DNA of 64,000 bases from Acanthosepion lycidas (GCA_963932145.1 OZ010593.1:39293129-39357128), one strand, 5' to 3'; positions 10,560 through 21,452 are shown, counted from the first letter of the stretch. The notes: a model not told the origin generated them from the letters alone. Translations and numbers: made by a program.

Positions 10560-11460
10560 ATGTCAATCAAGTTAGCCAGTCTGAATGCGAAGGGCTTGAG
10601 AGATCAGGGTAAGGCGGCTTGCCTGCTCCGGGATCTCCTGTCTTTCGTTGTGGATGTCACCGCAATCCAAGAGACTCGCTTTGTTTGCAACATCGATGAG
10701 CAGGTCTCGTTTTTTCAGCAGTTGGGGCTGTTCATGGTGGATTCAACATGCCTAGTATTAATGGGGGACTGGAATGCCATCCTGGACCCCCCAAGTTAGA
10801 TGGGGCAGGGAGCTAGTGGAAGGAGGGGTGATTGCAGCCTGGTTGATCTGATCAATGATTTTGGTCTTGTTGATAGATACTGGGTCGATCACTCGGGGGG
10901 GGGGATGGTGGGGCTCTTGGCCTTTTACCCAGGTAGTTAGCTCCTCTAACATTCTATTCAGGTAGCTGACGTAGACTTGTTAGATTGTGCCCAGATGGTG
11001 TTAGATCGTAGGGCTAGAATGGCTGACTACAGGAAGTTCAATCTGTCCTTACTGGACAGGCAGGACTTCCAGGAGCAGCTAACTAGCTTAGTGCAGTGGG
11101 AGCGGTTATCGGGAATAAGTGGTGGGGGAGACTTAAGGATAGGATTCGGTCATTCACCACTGATTTCAGCAAACAGCTTGCCCTAGATAGAGCTGAGAAG
11201 GTGAAGACGCTTAACGCTAGTTTTTTTTCGGTTGGTGGCTGTGGAGGGGGGGTCCTCTAGATATAGTCTTAGCTAGGGAGGAGGCTCTCAAGCGTTTGAC
11301 TAGCAAGCGCTACATGGGCCAGGTAATTAAACATAGGTTAAACAAGATGTCTTCCAAAGCTGTAAACATGGGCACAGATCTGCGCAAAGAAGAGATCCAT
11401 CGAGGTTCAGATTTACATTCGTGAGGTCAATTCCGCAGAGGGGCATACTCTTCGGGCCAC
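10560..11460 (+). pseudogene. LINE B ORF2 endonuclease, internally deleted
   Basis: Starts with ATG at 10560, three bases after the ORF1 stop and in the same frame. SLNAKGLR and IQETRF are the N-terminal APE-type endonuclease motifs, the latter with the metal-binding glutamate. GDWNAIL follows soon after, so several dozen residues between strands are missing, an internal deletion. In another frame DLINDFGLVDRYWVDHSG gives the C-terminal endonuclease block. The linker frame 10977-11186 (RKFNLSLLDRQDFQEQL) is typical of this family. Several frameshifts follow. No activity is expected. Confidence 0.78.
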
Positions 11461-11467
11461 TGACAAC

Positions 11468-12223
11468 ATGTGCGTGGCGTTTTGGTGGCATTTCGAGAGT
11501 CGGTTTAGCAAGGAGCCTGGTCTCTGTGAGGAGGAGTTTCACAGCTATTTGGCTGACTTTCCTCGGCTTTCACCGACTGAAGTGACTAGCCACGAGAGAG
11601 ATCACGGAGGGCAAAGTCTACGCGGGATTGAAGACACAGAGTTAAAAATTTGGGCCAAGATCCTGCAGGAGCGTTTGCAGTCAGTTGCCGAGTCTCTGTT
11701 GGGTCCTGAGCGGACTTGTTCTGTGAGGGGCTGGACAATTCAGAGTAACCTGCATCTGATCTGCACAATCATAGAGGGTGTAAAAGACTATGTTGAGGCT
11801 GTGCTGATCAATCTGGATCAGTCCAAGGCATTTGGTAGGGTTGACCATCTCTACCTTGCTACTGTCCTGCAGGCTGCCGGATTCGATCCTGACTTCTGCC
11901 GCTGGATTAGCCTGCTGTATCGCTTCCCCAGTGCTGTAGTACAGGTGAACGGAAAGTTGTTGAGTGCTTTTGTGCTGTCTAGGTCGGTTCATCAGGGTTG
12001 TCCACTGTCGCCCCTACTCTATGCTTTGGTGTTGGAGCCTCTCCTTCGCCGGCTAAGGAACAGGGCGTGCAGTCTGGCCCTATGTGGAGTCGGTGTTACT
12101 GGAGGGGTTCAAGCCAGGGTTTCTGCGTACGCTGATGACATATCTGCTTTCATGTCGTCTTGCAGTGACATTGAGGTGGTACTGAAGGTGCTTGATCAGT
12201 ACGAAACAATTATCTGGGGCTAA
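11468..12223 (+). pseudogene. LINE B ORF2 reverse transcriptase with intact YADD but deleted fingers
   Basis: A 251-codon open frame. It reads LADFPRL (linker), then jumps from SHERDHGGQSLRGIE straight to DTELKIWAKILQERLQ, skipping the fingers block seen in LINE A at 3840-4100 (KSPGLPYKVYL and onward). Palm motifs follow: RGWTIQSNLHLI, INLDQSKAFG, SVHQGCPLSPLLYALVLEPL, and the catalytic YADD at 12128-12139. In AFG the usual aspartate of AFD is replaced by glycine. The missing fingers should abolish polymerase function even though YADD is intact. Confidence 0.88.
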
Positions 12224-13254
12224 CCTCCATTTTATGGAGGGGGTGCAAGCAATCATCAGGTTAACAGACGAGTATGTGCACCACGTCCATGTCATAGAAG
12301 GCTGGGAATGCCACACTTGGCAGGCCACAAACTTGCCTCGAGGTTGGCTTTTCTATGCCGTGCATTGACAGGAAATTCAATTATGGCGGGAATCGTTAGG
12401 GACGCATTGCCTTTCCTTACTATCATTCCCCCCATCTCACAGGTTGAGCCCCATTGTAAACTCCAGGATCAATCGGATTTCCTTTGTGAGTGTCGGTCAG
12501 CCTTGTTGGCTGTTCCTCAGTCCAGTGTCCTTTCTCAGTCTAAGAAGCTCTTCTATCATTATCTAGTAGAGGGGCTCACAAATGATTCTCTATGTGAGCA
12601 GCTCTACTTGTTGGAGGAGGAGTTTCACTCTTTCTGGTCTTGGGTGGATTATCTCAGTAACCCAGAGTTTTCGCTTACCTGGTGATGGATTGGGATCAAT
12701 TACCTCTCAATGACAAGGTCTTCATATGGGACTTGGCGGATTTGCTAGACTGTGAACGGTGTGGCCTTGATTTAGAAGAAATGGCTTCACACGCCTTCTA
12801 CCATTGTCCCCAGGTTCGCCCCCTTATGGGGCCATGTCGGCGAGTTGATGGCTAGTCTCACTCCCGAAAAGCTCGTGCTCATCGATCGCGCATACGCCTG
12901 TGACAATATTGCCCCCATATTCTGGGGTGAAATGAATGGTGTTTTTGACGCTGATAGCCACAGCCCGAATGGTGATTTGGATGACGCAACAGGAGAAATC
13001 TTGCAAGGTACCATCATTATCATCAGGATCTGATCCGATTCTTTGAGCATCAGCTCAAGATGAAGATCAGAACTGATAGAAAATGCTTGCATTCAACAGT
13101 CTTTAGCGAAAGGTGGGTGACTGAGGCAAGCTTGGTTCGTGTGAATGGGGCTAGCCTTGATTTTCTCTTTTCGGTCTACCTATGTCACATTGGGGCGGCT
13201 TCTTGTGGAGCTCTTTCCCCGGTTAGGCTAGACAAGCTTTGTGTACCTAGTTAA
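12224..13254 (+). pseudogene. LINE B ORF2 thumb, zinc finger and C-terminus
   Basis: Successive plus-strand frames: 12308-12685 (GMPHLAGHKLASRLAFLCRAL, the post-RT region), then about 12690-12815 with CERCGLDLEEMASHAFYHC, a C-x2-C-x9-H-x4-C zinc finger, then 12845-13033 and 13060-13254 (MKIRTDR and FSERWVTEASLVRVNGAS). The order matches LINE A exactly. Frameshifts occur near 12690, 12830 and 13040. The tail beyond 13254 is the 3' UTR. Confidence 0.78.
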
Positions 13255-13836
13255 TGTGAGTAAGTGTTGTTCCCGGCCACATCTTTGGTTATGATCCAAG
13301 TTGAGATCTCCAACCTCCCCAGTTTGTTTTGGCCCCTTTTTATCTCGACTGGGTCAGCTTTATATTTTCCCATGGCCATATAGTTTCTTATCCTTTGCCC
13401 ACTCCTTTAGCGAGAGAGCTTCTTGATTTTGTCCAATGGGCAGAATACAGCGGCCTGTCTTTTTTGAGGGTTGGATGGGCCTTACTAACATCAGTTATGT
13501 TTAGTTTACTTTGTGTTGATTTTTAGTTTATCATTGGATTCATCTCCCTCCTCTCTCATTCTTCATTATTAGATTTTTATGTATAATAATTTGTTATCAT
13601 TAAATTTTTATGGCATGGGGCGCGTTTTGTAGGTCCCCTTTGAGAGGATACAGTATTGTGGTGTATAGAGGATTGATTGGTGACGGGCGAGTTTTTATGG
13701 TGAATGTGAAAACTGTAATGAGTGAATGGGTCATGAATCTGATTAGCTAGGTATAGGATAGTTAGTGTCGACCAGCCTCAACCTCTCCTCGTTTTAGGCC
13801 ATGTGCCACAATTGTGTAATTTACACAATAAATACA
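13255..13836 (+). other. LINE B 3' UTR and tail
   Basis: About 580 bases without a credible gene. The final 45 bases hold GGCCATGTGCCACA (13797-13810), a small palindrome-like TTGTGTAATTTACACAA, and the ending ACAATAAATACA right before the target duplication. The GGCC(A/T)TGTGCCACA motif recurs in the SINE at 22608-22621, at almost the same distance from its 3' end (24 versus 26 bases). This tail is the likely recognition site of the LINE's own reverse transcriptase. Confidence 0.65.
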
Positions 13837-13888
13837 CCAGTAAAACACAAGGCAGCCATATTAGCAGGTAAGTCACTTGACTTCTACG
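13837..13888 (-). repeat. Gypsy 3' LTR, proximal part
   Basis: Starts with the right copy of the LINE B duplication (13837-13850) and continues GGCAGCCATATTAGCAGG to CTTGACTTCTAC, repeating 14856-14892. Together with 8380-8483 it rebuilds one LTR. Confidence 0.8.
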
Positions 13889-14640
13889 TCTCCCTCCTCT
13901 CCCCATTGCGGAAGCAGATTGGCCGTTGAGGAGGAATCAGTTCCTTATTGCCTAGCCGATTATGTGGGAGTAGTCGGGATAGCACTCTTGGAATACTGGT
14001 TCTTGATGACAGTGATTGAGCAGGGCCCTGGGATGCCAGGTCACTTTGCAATGTAATGCCACCATTTTCTGATTCTTTGGCAGATTGATGTGGCATACAC
14101 ATTTGTAATCGTCAGCTCAAGGGGACACAGGCAAGGCACTTGGTATGGGGGTGTTGATTACAGGCGTTTTAAGTTTCCTTAGGAACCTATGGTTCCACAG
14201 GGTTATTCTGCCTGATCCTGCAACTCTAATCCTATATTGACAATTGGGAAGCATCTCTACTAATGTCTTTTCACGTCTTTGGGCTGCGGCTATCCACTCA
14301 GGGTGTGGTTTATATAAGTGTGGGTGCAATGGGATAAAATCCCGAAGATGTCTATGAAGCAGGAGTTGCGCTGGTGATAAGCCAATGCCTTTGATAGGGA
14401 TGTTTCTATATTGCAGGATTACTTGTGCTGTCATGTCATTGTCCAAGGAACCCTGGTGTCCTGTGTAGTCTTTTATGATTCTTTTTGCAGTCTTTACTGC
14501 TAATTCTACTTGTCCGTTTGACTGGGGATAGGCCATTGATGAAATTCTTTGTTTAACAGCCCAGGTTTTTAGGAATTGTAGGAAGGAGTAAGCTGGGAAG
14601 GGTGGCCCACCGTCTGTACTAAGTTCCTCAGGTGCACTTT
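13889..14640 (-). pseudogene. Gypsy integrase, C-terminal half of core and tail
   Basis: Minus strand. The core reads ELSTDGGPPFPAYSF near 14620, holding the second catalytic aspartate, then MAYPQSNGQVELAVKTAKRI at 14536 downward, holding the catalytic glutamate of SNGxxE. It is followed by LSPAQLLLHRHLRDFIP and the tail SGRITLWNHRFLRKL. This is the standard Ty3/gypsy integrase end. The first aspartate, the zinc-binding domain, RT and RNase H are absent. A stop at about 14117 and a frame change lead to a degenerate tail (14102-13884). Confidence 0.85.
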
Positions 14641-14749
14641 ATGTTTGAAATATTTCTCTGCAGATGGATATCAACCTGGAGGCAACTGCTTGCCCTGGCT
14701 TGATGGCCTATCTGCAGTTCAAACTCCACATGTGCAATCAAACTGTCCA

Positions 14750-14893
14750 TGTTAGCTTCATTTTAGCAAAATGGACCAACCCAACTGGTGAATTAGGTAC
14801 TCTTCTATAAATAAGGTAACATTAGATGGCTTCCTTTTCCAATAAGACACAAGAAAGCAGCCATGTTAGCAGGTAAGTCACTTGACTTCTACA
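14750..14893 (-). repeat. Gypsy 5' LTR, intact, with primer-binding site
   Basis: A 144-base LTR, TG...CA on the minus strand, with a TATA-like TTATTTATAGAAG in its middle. The primer-binding site TGGACAGTTTGATTG follows directly (about 14749-14735). It is the undamaged partner of the split LTR. Confidence 0.75.
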
Positions 14894-14919
14894 ATTAACT
14901 TTTTAAGCAAAAATGAAAG

Positions 14920-15490
14920 TCTTTAATCTGGGCTAGAGTCCATCAAAGTTGGTCTGTTAATCAATGGTATGAAGTTAATTATAGTGATGTATCAAAATTC
15001 TGTATTAGTTTCAGTGAATGCCCCCCCCACACACACACACAACAACAACATCTGGAGGAAGTCATATGATAGATACAATGCCAACTGCATGAAAAAAACT
15101 TTAAACTTTCCTCAATCTGTGATGGTTTGGGTTGTACATCTGTTGCCAGTGTTGGAAAGTTGTATTTCTTGAAAAGGTCAGTTAATGATGCTATCATGAT
15201 GTCCTAGATCACTTCTTTATTGACTACATTGAGAACAAGGTTAAGGACAATGAATTCATTTTCCAACATGACCACACTCTACTAAATGCATCAAAATATA
15301 CAAAAGAATGGTTCAAGGATAAGTATTCTGGATAGGTTTCAAATAGCCCGGATGCAAATTCAGTAGAAAATTTATGGGGAATCGTCAAGAAGTGATAAAA
15401 AAAATTATCCATTAAATCTTGAAGAATTAAACAAGTCATTATTGAAGTGTGGGTGTTGGTGACTTGCAGAGGATTATTGTAAGTTGATAG
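14920..15490 (+). pseudogene. Tc1-type transposase, frameshifted remnant
   Basis: Reading across frames on the plus strand gives YSDVSKFCISFSEC (first catalytic aspartate region), a (CA)n run, PQSVMVW (Tc1 SVMVWG block), VGKLYFLKRSVNDA, FQHDHTLLNASKYTKEWFKD (second aspartate; normally FQQDNAP) and SPDANSVENLWGIVKK (normally SPDLNPIENLWG, with the catalytic glutamate). The order and spacing are those of the DD34E core of Tc1-type transposases. At least three frameshifts and stops break it. The N-terminal DNA-binding half is missing, where the gypsy LTR begins. No terminal inverted repeats were found. Confidence 0.82.
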
Positions 15491-16839
15491 ATTTAACACA
15501 ACAAATAAAAGAAATAGTAATTGTATACAGTTCTTTAAAATTGTGTTCATTAATAAATACTTTGTCTTGATAAAAAATAGCATTTTTGTCTTGTTACTAG
15601 CTATAAAAATCTTCAAATTTAATGTATTTTACATTTCAAAGAAAACCTGGTTGTTGGTGAAATATTACAAGATTACATTCACATACTGGTATACCTTTAA
15701 GAGTAAACTGTTCAATTGTAAAGGAATTTGAGCAATGAAGTTATTTATAAAAAGAAACAATATTCATTTTTATGAATCATATTTGTAGCTAAAGTGATAG
15801 ACTAAATCAACTTGTCACGAGAGTTATAATTTTTGTACACATTCACAGATCATCTAAGTTTAAAATAGGTAGAGCAAATATAAATGATACTGATTAAACT
15901 TTAAAGGCTCTGTTACTTTCCAAAGTAGACATTTCGATTTATAGTGTCCTGGTGGGGAAATCAAATTTAATAAATTTACTATTTGTAAATTGATTGTCAG
16001 TAACAATCTAATTTATAATTAGAAGTTTAGTTTTAAATTTCTAGATACACCTCAAAATGAGAAAAACTTACATCAAAATGTTGTAAAGCAGAAACACTTT
16101 GGCATTTCCTTTATGTAAAAAGTTTGATTTCTTTTTAAAGCTGAGCATAAGAACAGGCAGTAGGGAATATTCCAGTAAAATACACATTTTTCTCAAATGA
16201 ATACAAACCAAATTTACAAAAACATGCAATAAATTTTGTCTTTTCATTTGCAGTGATTATATTGATTCTTTGGTATATTGATCTGTTGGTCTAATGATAG
16301 ACGAGCAATGGCCCCTTCTACCACTGCTTGCTGCTAAGACATGCTGATTATCTTATGTACTTTATGTTGAGAATGCTTGTATGCAGTGGTTAGATTTATA
16401 AAGAGAAAATTGTGTCAGCAGAGAAAAGACATAAGGGAGAAAATGGATGAAATAAACTAAATATTTGGGTAAAAACGTGTAGAATAAAAAAGTATCCAAA
16501 CAAAGTTTTAAATGACTGTTATTAATTCTGGTGTTTCTTTAGTTGTTATCTGCTTGGTTGTATGAAAATACTGTAATATTTCTCTTAAATTCTGCTCAAA
16601 TTTCATGGCTGATACTTTTGTAGGTTGTTCTTTTTTTATTTAGAAAATGGGCTCCAAAAATTTGAGCTGTTTTTCTCAATTTGCATTTTTTCTGGCTATT
16701 TTTGATAATTCCTGAACTTTTCAACACGGCTTTTTGTCTGTTCAGTTCAGATGGTGCACATGGTAGATTACAATGAGCAACATTCTAAAAGTGAGTTACC
16801 TCCATGCAGTTTTTGGTGAGAAAGTGATATATGATGACA

Positions 16840-17090
16840 AAATGTCCCAAAGATGTATAAAGGTTTATTTTATCATAATCTTTATACCACTAAGAAAGAT
16901 TGGAGAAAATTTGTATATGAAAATTGTGCTCATTATATAGAACTAGAGGCATTTTTATTAGAAAAGTTGTTCAAATTGTATAAAATGGTGTAATGTAATA
17001 TTTTACATAGATAATTTATGCAAAATGTATCTAGATTGTTTTAAAAAATTACCTAAAATTTGCTAATTGAGTTCAATAAAAAATATCTAT
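16840..17090 (+). repeat. Dispersed repeat, partner of 43255-43490
   Basis: Shared runs include TTATCATAATCTTT, GAAAGATTGGAGAAAATT and TATATAGAACT(A/G)GAG, in the same order and spacing as at 43262 onward. The divergence indicates an old repeat family, unclassified. Confidence 0.65.
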
Positions 17091-17659
17091 GCATGTTCTA
17101 AAAAATGTTTGTGAAAATATTTGTTTAAAGGCAGATTAACTGATCAAGGCACTCTTCATTTATGTGCAGGATTGTCAAAAACATGATTTGCCACTGTTGA
17201 AATGCATTACTCACTGTCCTCATATCTACTGTTTGATCCCAACATGCAGCAAGTGTTGATAAATATCAATAGGTACCTGGGGGTTGGTCAATGATACATC
17301 ATTGCTTTATACACACTTTTATGTGAGATGCCATTTTTCCCAGTATGCCACTAAATTGTTCTCTGTAACATTAATGGGGTAAAAAAATGAGTCAGGGAAG
17401 CTCAGCCTCTATTGCATTACCATCCACATGATGTTGTAGGTCAACATAATAAAGTAGGAGGCATTACATATGAAGTGACCATGATAAACAGTTTTTTAAT
17501 AATGAAGAAATGTAAAGGAGGTTCCATGTTCTTTTTATAGAATTTTTTTTTTTTTTTTTTTTTTAATGTGTGGAAGATTATGAAGAAAATAAATAAATTT
17601 CCTCTGCATACACTACTTTTCTGCACACACGAAAATGAAAGCACTTTCTAACCTCAATT

Positions 17660-17890
17660 GTACTTGAACTTGGTACAAGACACTCCTAAATTTAGGTGGA
17701 ACTTCCTCAATCAGGAAGATTGTAACTTTTTGATGACAGCAAAAAAGACTTTTGAACCTTGCTTTTATGTATGCGCATGCACACACACACATATATATTT
17801 TAATGACTTTGATAATGTCTTGTAATTAAAGCCAAAGTTTAAAATATTTCTAAATTATAAATGTATTGTAATAATTCAAATATAGCTGTG
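17660..17890 (+). repeat. Dispersed repeat, partner of 47085-47280
   Basis: Shared runs include GACACTCCTA(A/G)ATTT, GGCAAAAAGA-like and TAATTAAAACCAAA/TAATTAAAGCCAAAGTTTAAA. It lies downstream of 16840-17090, just as its partner lies downstream of 43255. Confidence 0.6.
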
Positions 17891-18840
17891 GCATTATCTA
17901 CCAATTGAAGAATTTTTTTTTTTTTTTTTTTCAGTTTAAATAAAATTGCCACTACTTTAATTAAATAACTCACAATTTTCATAATACAGTGAGTCCTTGA
18001 TTAACACTGTTTCAGTTAGCAAATTTTCTTCAGTTAACATTTTTTTTTTTTTTTTTTTTCATCTCAATAGTGTACAGTGTGCTAAAAAAATTTGATTAGC
18101 ATGTCGTAGGTTAATTCAAAATACCATTATGAAACAATAATCTTGACTCTAAGGCATTGGTAATTCTGAACAACACTTTTTGGCTGTACTCTTAATAATT
18201 TGAGTGAAAATGAAAGTTATTTTCTTCCCTGGAATACAAGTTCTTTACAGACTACTTTAGACAGGTAAGGTATTAAATTAAGAGAACAACATTTCTCTTA
18301 AAGTAGTTGAGAAAAATTGATAATATTAGGGATGCAATAAAAAAAAAATATTTGATTTCATGGTTCAAACTTGCTGAAAACGAACTGTCTGAATGCATAT
18401 CTTTCTGTACTGTATGCTTTTGTTGGTTGCTCTAAACAAATGAAAGAACTTTCTTAGTAAATCACAACATTTGGAAAGGACCTTACTTTTAATGAATTGA
18501 AAGAGGAAAATGTCAAAGAATTAGAATCATACTAATAAATGCTTAGTGACAATGATTTCCACATCTTAGAAAGTCAAAGATCCTATAAAACTGCAGTTTA
18601 TGCTTCAAATGAAAATGTACTTGATTAAAAGGAATTAAACATGATTTTTCAAATAGTTGAAACTTTGAAACGTGTTGAAATTCATCCAGACATGCCCATA
18701 TTACAAAATGTATGTGTAATGCAATAGTCCATAAATCTTGTTATTGACCCTTCTCCTTACAGTATATTTATATTTACTTCTTATAAATTGTACAAGTTTG
18801 TTTACTTCTGTAATTGAATAAAGCCATTCTTTCTCATTTC

Positions 18841-19110
18841 AATTCAAGTAACCAATGCCTTTCTGTCTCATTTCAATTCAAGTAACCAAAAGGAAACTTG
18901 GGAGTGAGTTTGAAAGCCTGAGTGTCTTGACCCAAACTGATCTACAGTCATCACAATGGAGTACAGTCTTACAATTCAGCATTATAAAGAAAAAAATATC
19001 CAATGAATATATTGTGTTGTTGAGCTGTGTGAGCTATTGCATCTTCATATATATCAAAGAATTTTGAATCAGCCTTATCTTATAGACCGGATAGTCTATC
19101 TGTAAAAACA
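18841..19110. other. Spacer with a short duplication
   Basis: CATTTCAATTCAAGTAACCAA occurs twice in tandem (about 18836-18856 and 18868-18889). No gene is seen. Confidence 0.4.
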
Positions 19111-19111
19111 C

Positions 19112-20270
19112 ATGAGATTTTTACCAAGACATATCTTTAAATGTGATTTTAAAGAATTGGATAAACTGAGGAGGAACAGTAATTTTGGTGATCATAATGC
19201 ACAGCAGTGTAGCAACAAGACAATGTGTGATACCCTTTATAACTGGGGTAACAACAATCACCTCGTGGACCATAGCATTAGATATCTCAAAGGCTTTGAC
19301 AAGGTGTGGCACAAAAGTTTATTACACAAGGTCTCCAGCTATAGAATCACTGCAAGGGTCTTCTCAAGCATAAAAACCTTCCTAACATGTAGGTCCTTGT
19401 CTTCCAGAACCATAGCAGTCAATACAAGCATCCCCCATGGTCACTTCTTGGAGCAACCCTCATTTTTTGATTTACATAAATGGTCAATAAATATACTCCG
19501 GTTATTAGTAAACATCTATGCTGATGATATGACTATATACAGGTGCATATCTAAGACTCTTGATGGTCAGAGATTGGCAAATTATCTCTCTTCTGACCTA
19601 GTACAAACTACCCATTGGGGTAAAAACTAACTGGTTACATTCAATGCCTTGAAAACTAGTAACATTACATCATTGCCAATTGGACCCCGAACTACCACTA
19701 GTCATGATGAATGTTTGTTCCCTCGGGGAGGTACTGTGCTTTGAAAGACTATTGGGCCTCAAACTTGCACCTGAGCTCAAGTGGAAAATGTACATGCAAT
19801 CCCTTGCTAAAGATGCAGGCAAAATTGTTGGCTCCCTGTACTGCTCCAGTAAGTACCTGATTCCTCCTACCATTACAAGAGCCAGATCAGGCCAAAAATG
19901 AAGTACTTTTGTTATATTAGAGCGGGAGCTGCCCAGACCCCTCTTCAGCTTTGATAATCCAAAAGCACCTCCAACAAATTATTCTCCAGCTTGTTTATCA
20001 CAGTTGTGATGTGGCAAAACTTTTGCTGCTTTACTGCTACTTCCTTGGAAAGTGCTTGGATGACCTACATTCCCTGGTGCTGCCTGTTCAAACCTTCACC
20101 TTCCATTATCTTCCTCTCCTATCCACACAAATTGCCTCCTAATGTAACCTTCTACCTTGAGTGGCCTCTGGGCCTGTATAGGATGAACCTTACTGTCTTT
20201 AAAAAAAAAACAAAAAAACAGCCTTGTCAGTTCCATATAAAGCACAAGACCCTGGACTGCTTATAACCAG
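19112..20270 (+). pseudogene. Jockey/CR1-type LINE reverse transcriptase, 3' part
   Basis: Frames 19112-19630 and 19680-19901, with broken continuation to about 20270. Motifs: LKGFDKVWHKSLLHKVSSY (normally ALDISKAFDKVWHKGLLHKL), NIYADDMTIYRCISKTLD with the catalytic YADD at about 19518, then ERLLGLKLAPELKWKMYMQS and AKDAGKIVGSLYCSSKYLIPP, the conserved post-RT region. Beyond this LFSFDNPKAP and degraded C-terminal residues are visible. The 5' half (endonuclease and fingers) is absent, as in typical 5'-truncated LINE copies. A second copy lies at 57448-58003 in the opposite orientation. Confidence 0.85.
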
Positions 20271-21290
20271 GCCTCCTCCTCAAAATTAGCATAGTATCAG
20301 CTGGAATGTTGTGTGTCAGGTTAGTTTAGTCTCTGAAGATAAAAATGAGGAATGCATATCCATGGCTGTATGATGAGATAGACTCTCCAAATCAAGTAGG
20401 TCATGTTATTTTTGTGGTGGACTGACACATCCTTAGTACTCCTGCTCTGCCCAAAATGTCAAATGTCACAGATGCAAAAAGAAAGGTCACCTCAAATGTT
20501 TGTAAATCCACAGCTCTGACTATGCAGAATGATAAGCCTTCACTTCCCTACACTTTACAATTCTTTTCTGCAACCACTCTTGTATTACTAGATGGATATG
20601 TAGCTACTGCTTTGACTCTGAAAGCACAGATCCTTCTATATCCAAATTTATGTTCAGCTTCTATCCAATTCCAGGAAAATATAACTTCAGGCACCCCGTG
20701 CTCTCTTATTTGTGTCATGGTTAAGGTTCACATAGGATGTGATGCAATAATAGGCTATTATGTTTTGAGCCTAGATGACTATCTCAAATTTGGAAGGAGT
20801 AAGAGATTGGCTCCTGCCATGTGTGTAATGTTGCAGAAATTGAACTGACTTCCTTGTGTTCTCATCTGGCTCCCAATTGTTGCCCTGCCACTAATCAATG
20901 TAGAATGGATATTGACTGTGGAAGTGATTGGCAAGCTCAAGTTTTGGTGACTTCCAACCAGTGTCACAAGAAAATATTAGTGATTGACTACAAACTATTA
21001 GAAAATGCCTTTTTCTTGACATCCACTCTTTCTGCAGGATAAATACAAAGTTTATAGCACCTTAAACTTTTAAAATACTTACCATCTAATATCGATACAA
21101 AACTCAAACAAGTAATGCATTCCTTTTGCGGCCAACAGAAAACTATCAGTTTGTATCATTTGGTGTAACAAATGGAGTAGAAATGACAAACTGAAAGACA
21201 CATTTATTTCAACAACATAACTTTGACTGGCACTGGCTGGGTCCAAAAAGAAATGGCAAAAATCTTTACTCTTAGAAAAGCAGACATTAT
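20271..21290. other. No recognised gene; one 130-codon open frame
   Basis: An open frame at 20456-20848 (130 codons) has no motif I recognise. It sits downstream of the LINE remnant, so it may be LINE tail or chance. The rest is plain AT-rich sequence. Confidence 0.3.
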
Positions 21291-21298
21291 TTGGACTA

Positions 21299-21452
21299 TT
21301 GTCCTCATCTTTGTCACCATATTTATTACAACGTTTCAGCTCTTGTACACTCTGGCCTTCTTCAGGTGGTTGGAATGTTGAACTGAAGAAGGCCGGTGCA
21401 TACAACAGCCAAAACATTGTAATAAATATGGCGACAAAGATGAGGACAATAG
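21299..21452. repeat. Inverted repeat with Penelope-type hammerhead-like motif
   Basis: Arms 21299-21366 and 21383-21452 are inverted copies. The left arm on the minus strand reads CTGAAGA (21365-21359), a GGC...GC-type short stem, GAAACG (about 21337-21332), then TTGTAATAAATATGG. The right arm on the plus strand reads CTGAAGA (21383-21389), GGC...GCC, AAAACA, TTGTAATAAATATGG. CTGANGA...GAAA is the hammerhead core and this layout is typical of Penelope-like element ends. No Penelope RT was seen nearby. Confidence 0.55.

Larger units (their letters stand above)
8484..13836 (+). mobile_element. LINE B: Tx1-type non-LTR retrotransposon with 14-bp target duplication
   Basis: A plus-strand LINE of about 5.35 kb flanked by CCAATAAGACACAA (8470-8483) and CCAGTAAAACACAA (13837-13850), a 14-bp target-site duplication with two mismatches. 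The uninterrupted target sequence is present in the sister LTR at 14830-14855. It has a T-rich 5' leader, ORF1, ORF2 and a 3' UTR ending in ACAATAAATACA. It is probably near full length at the ends, but internal deletions and frameshifts make it inactive. It is the same family as LINE A but in the opposite orientation. Confidence 0.88.
8380..14893 (-). mobile_element. Shrunken Ty3/gypsy element, 3' LTR split by LINE B
   Basis: The right LTR (14750-14893) is intact. The left LTR is cut in two: 8380-8483 matches the first part and 13837-13888 the rest, with LINE B between. On the minus strand the LTR runs TGTAGAAG...GCTAACA, followed at once by TGGACAGTTTGATTG, a typical primer-binding site start. 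The interior (13889-14749) is only about 0.86 kb and keeps just the integrase C-terminal half, so most of gag and pol was deleted. The outer left limit is blurred. Confidence 0.75.
15491..18840. other. AT-rich, no gene seen; old repeat fragments
   Basis: No coding region can be supported. Two stretches match sequences elsewhere in the window: 16840-17090 resembles 43255-43490 and 17660-17890 resembles 47085-47280. A start resembling a Tigger terminus (CAGTGAGTCCTTGATTAACA) occurs at about 17988, but no transposase follows convincingly. Poly-T tracts occur at 17545-17564, 17913-17931 and 18041-18059. Confidence 0.5.

Noticed and set aside
17988..18840. A second Tigger element
   Set aside because: CAGTGAGTCCTTGATTAACA looks like a Tigger end, but I found no matching right end and no convincing transposase.
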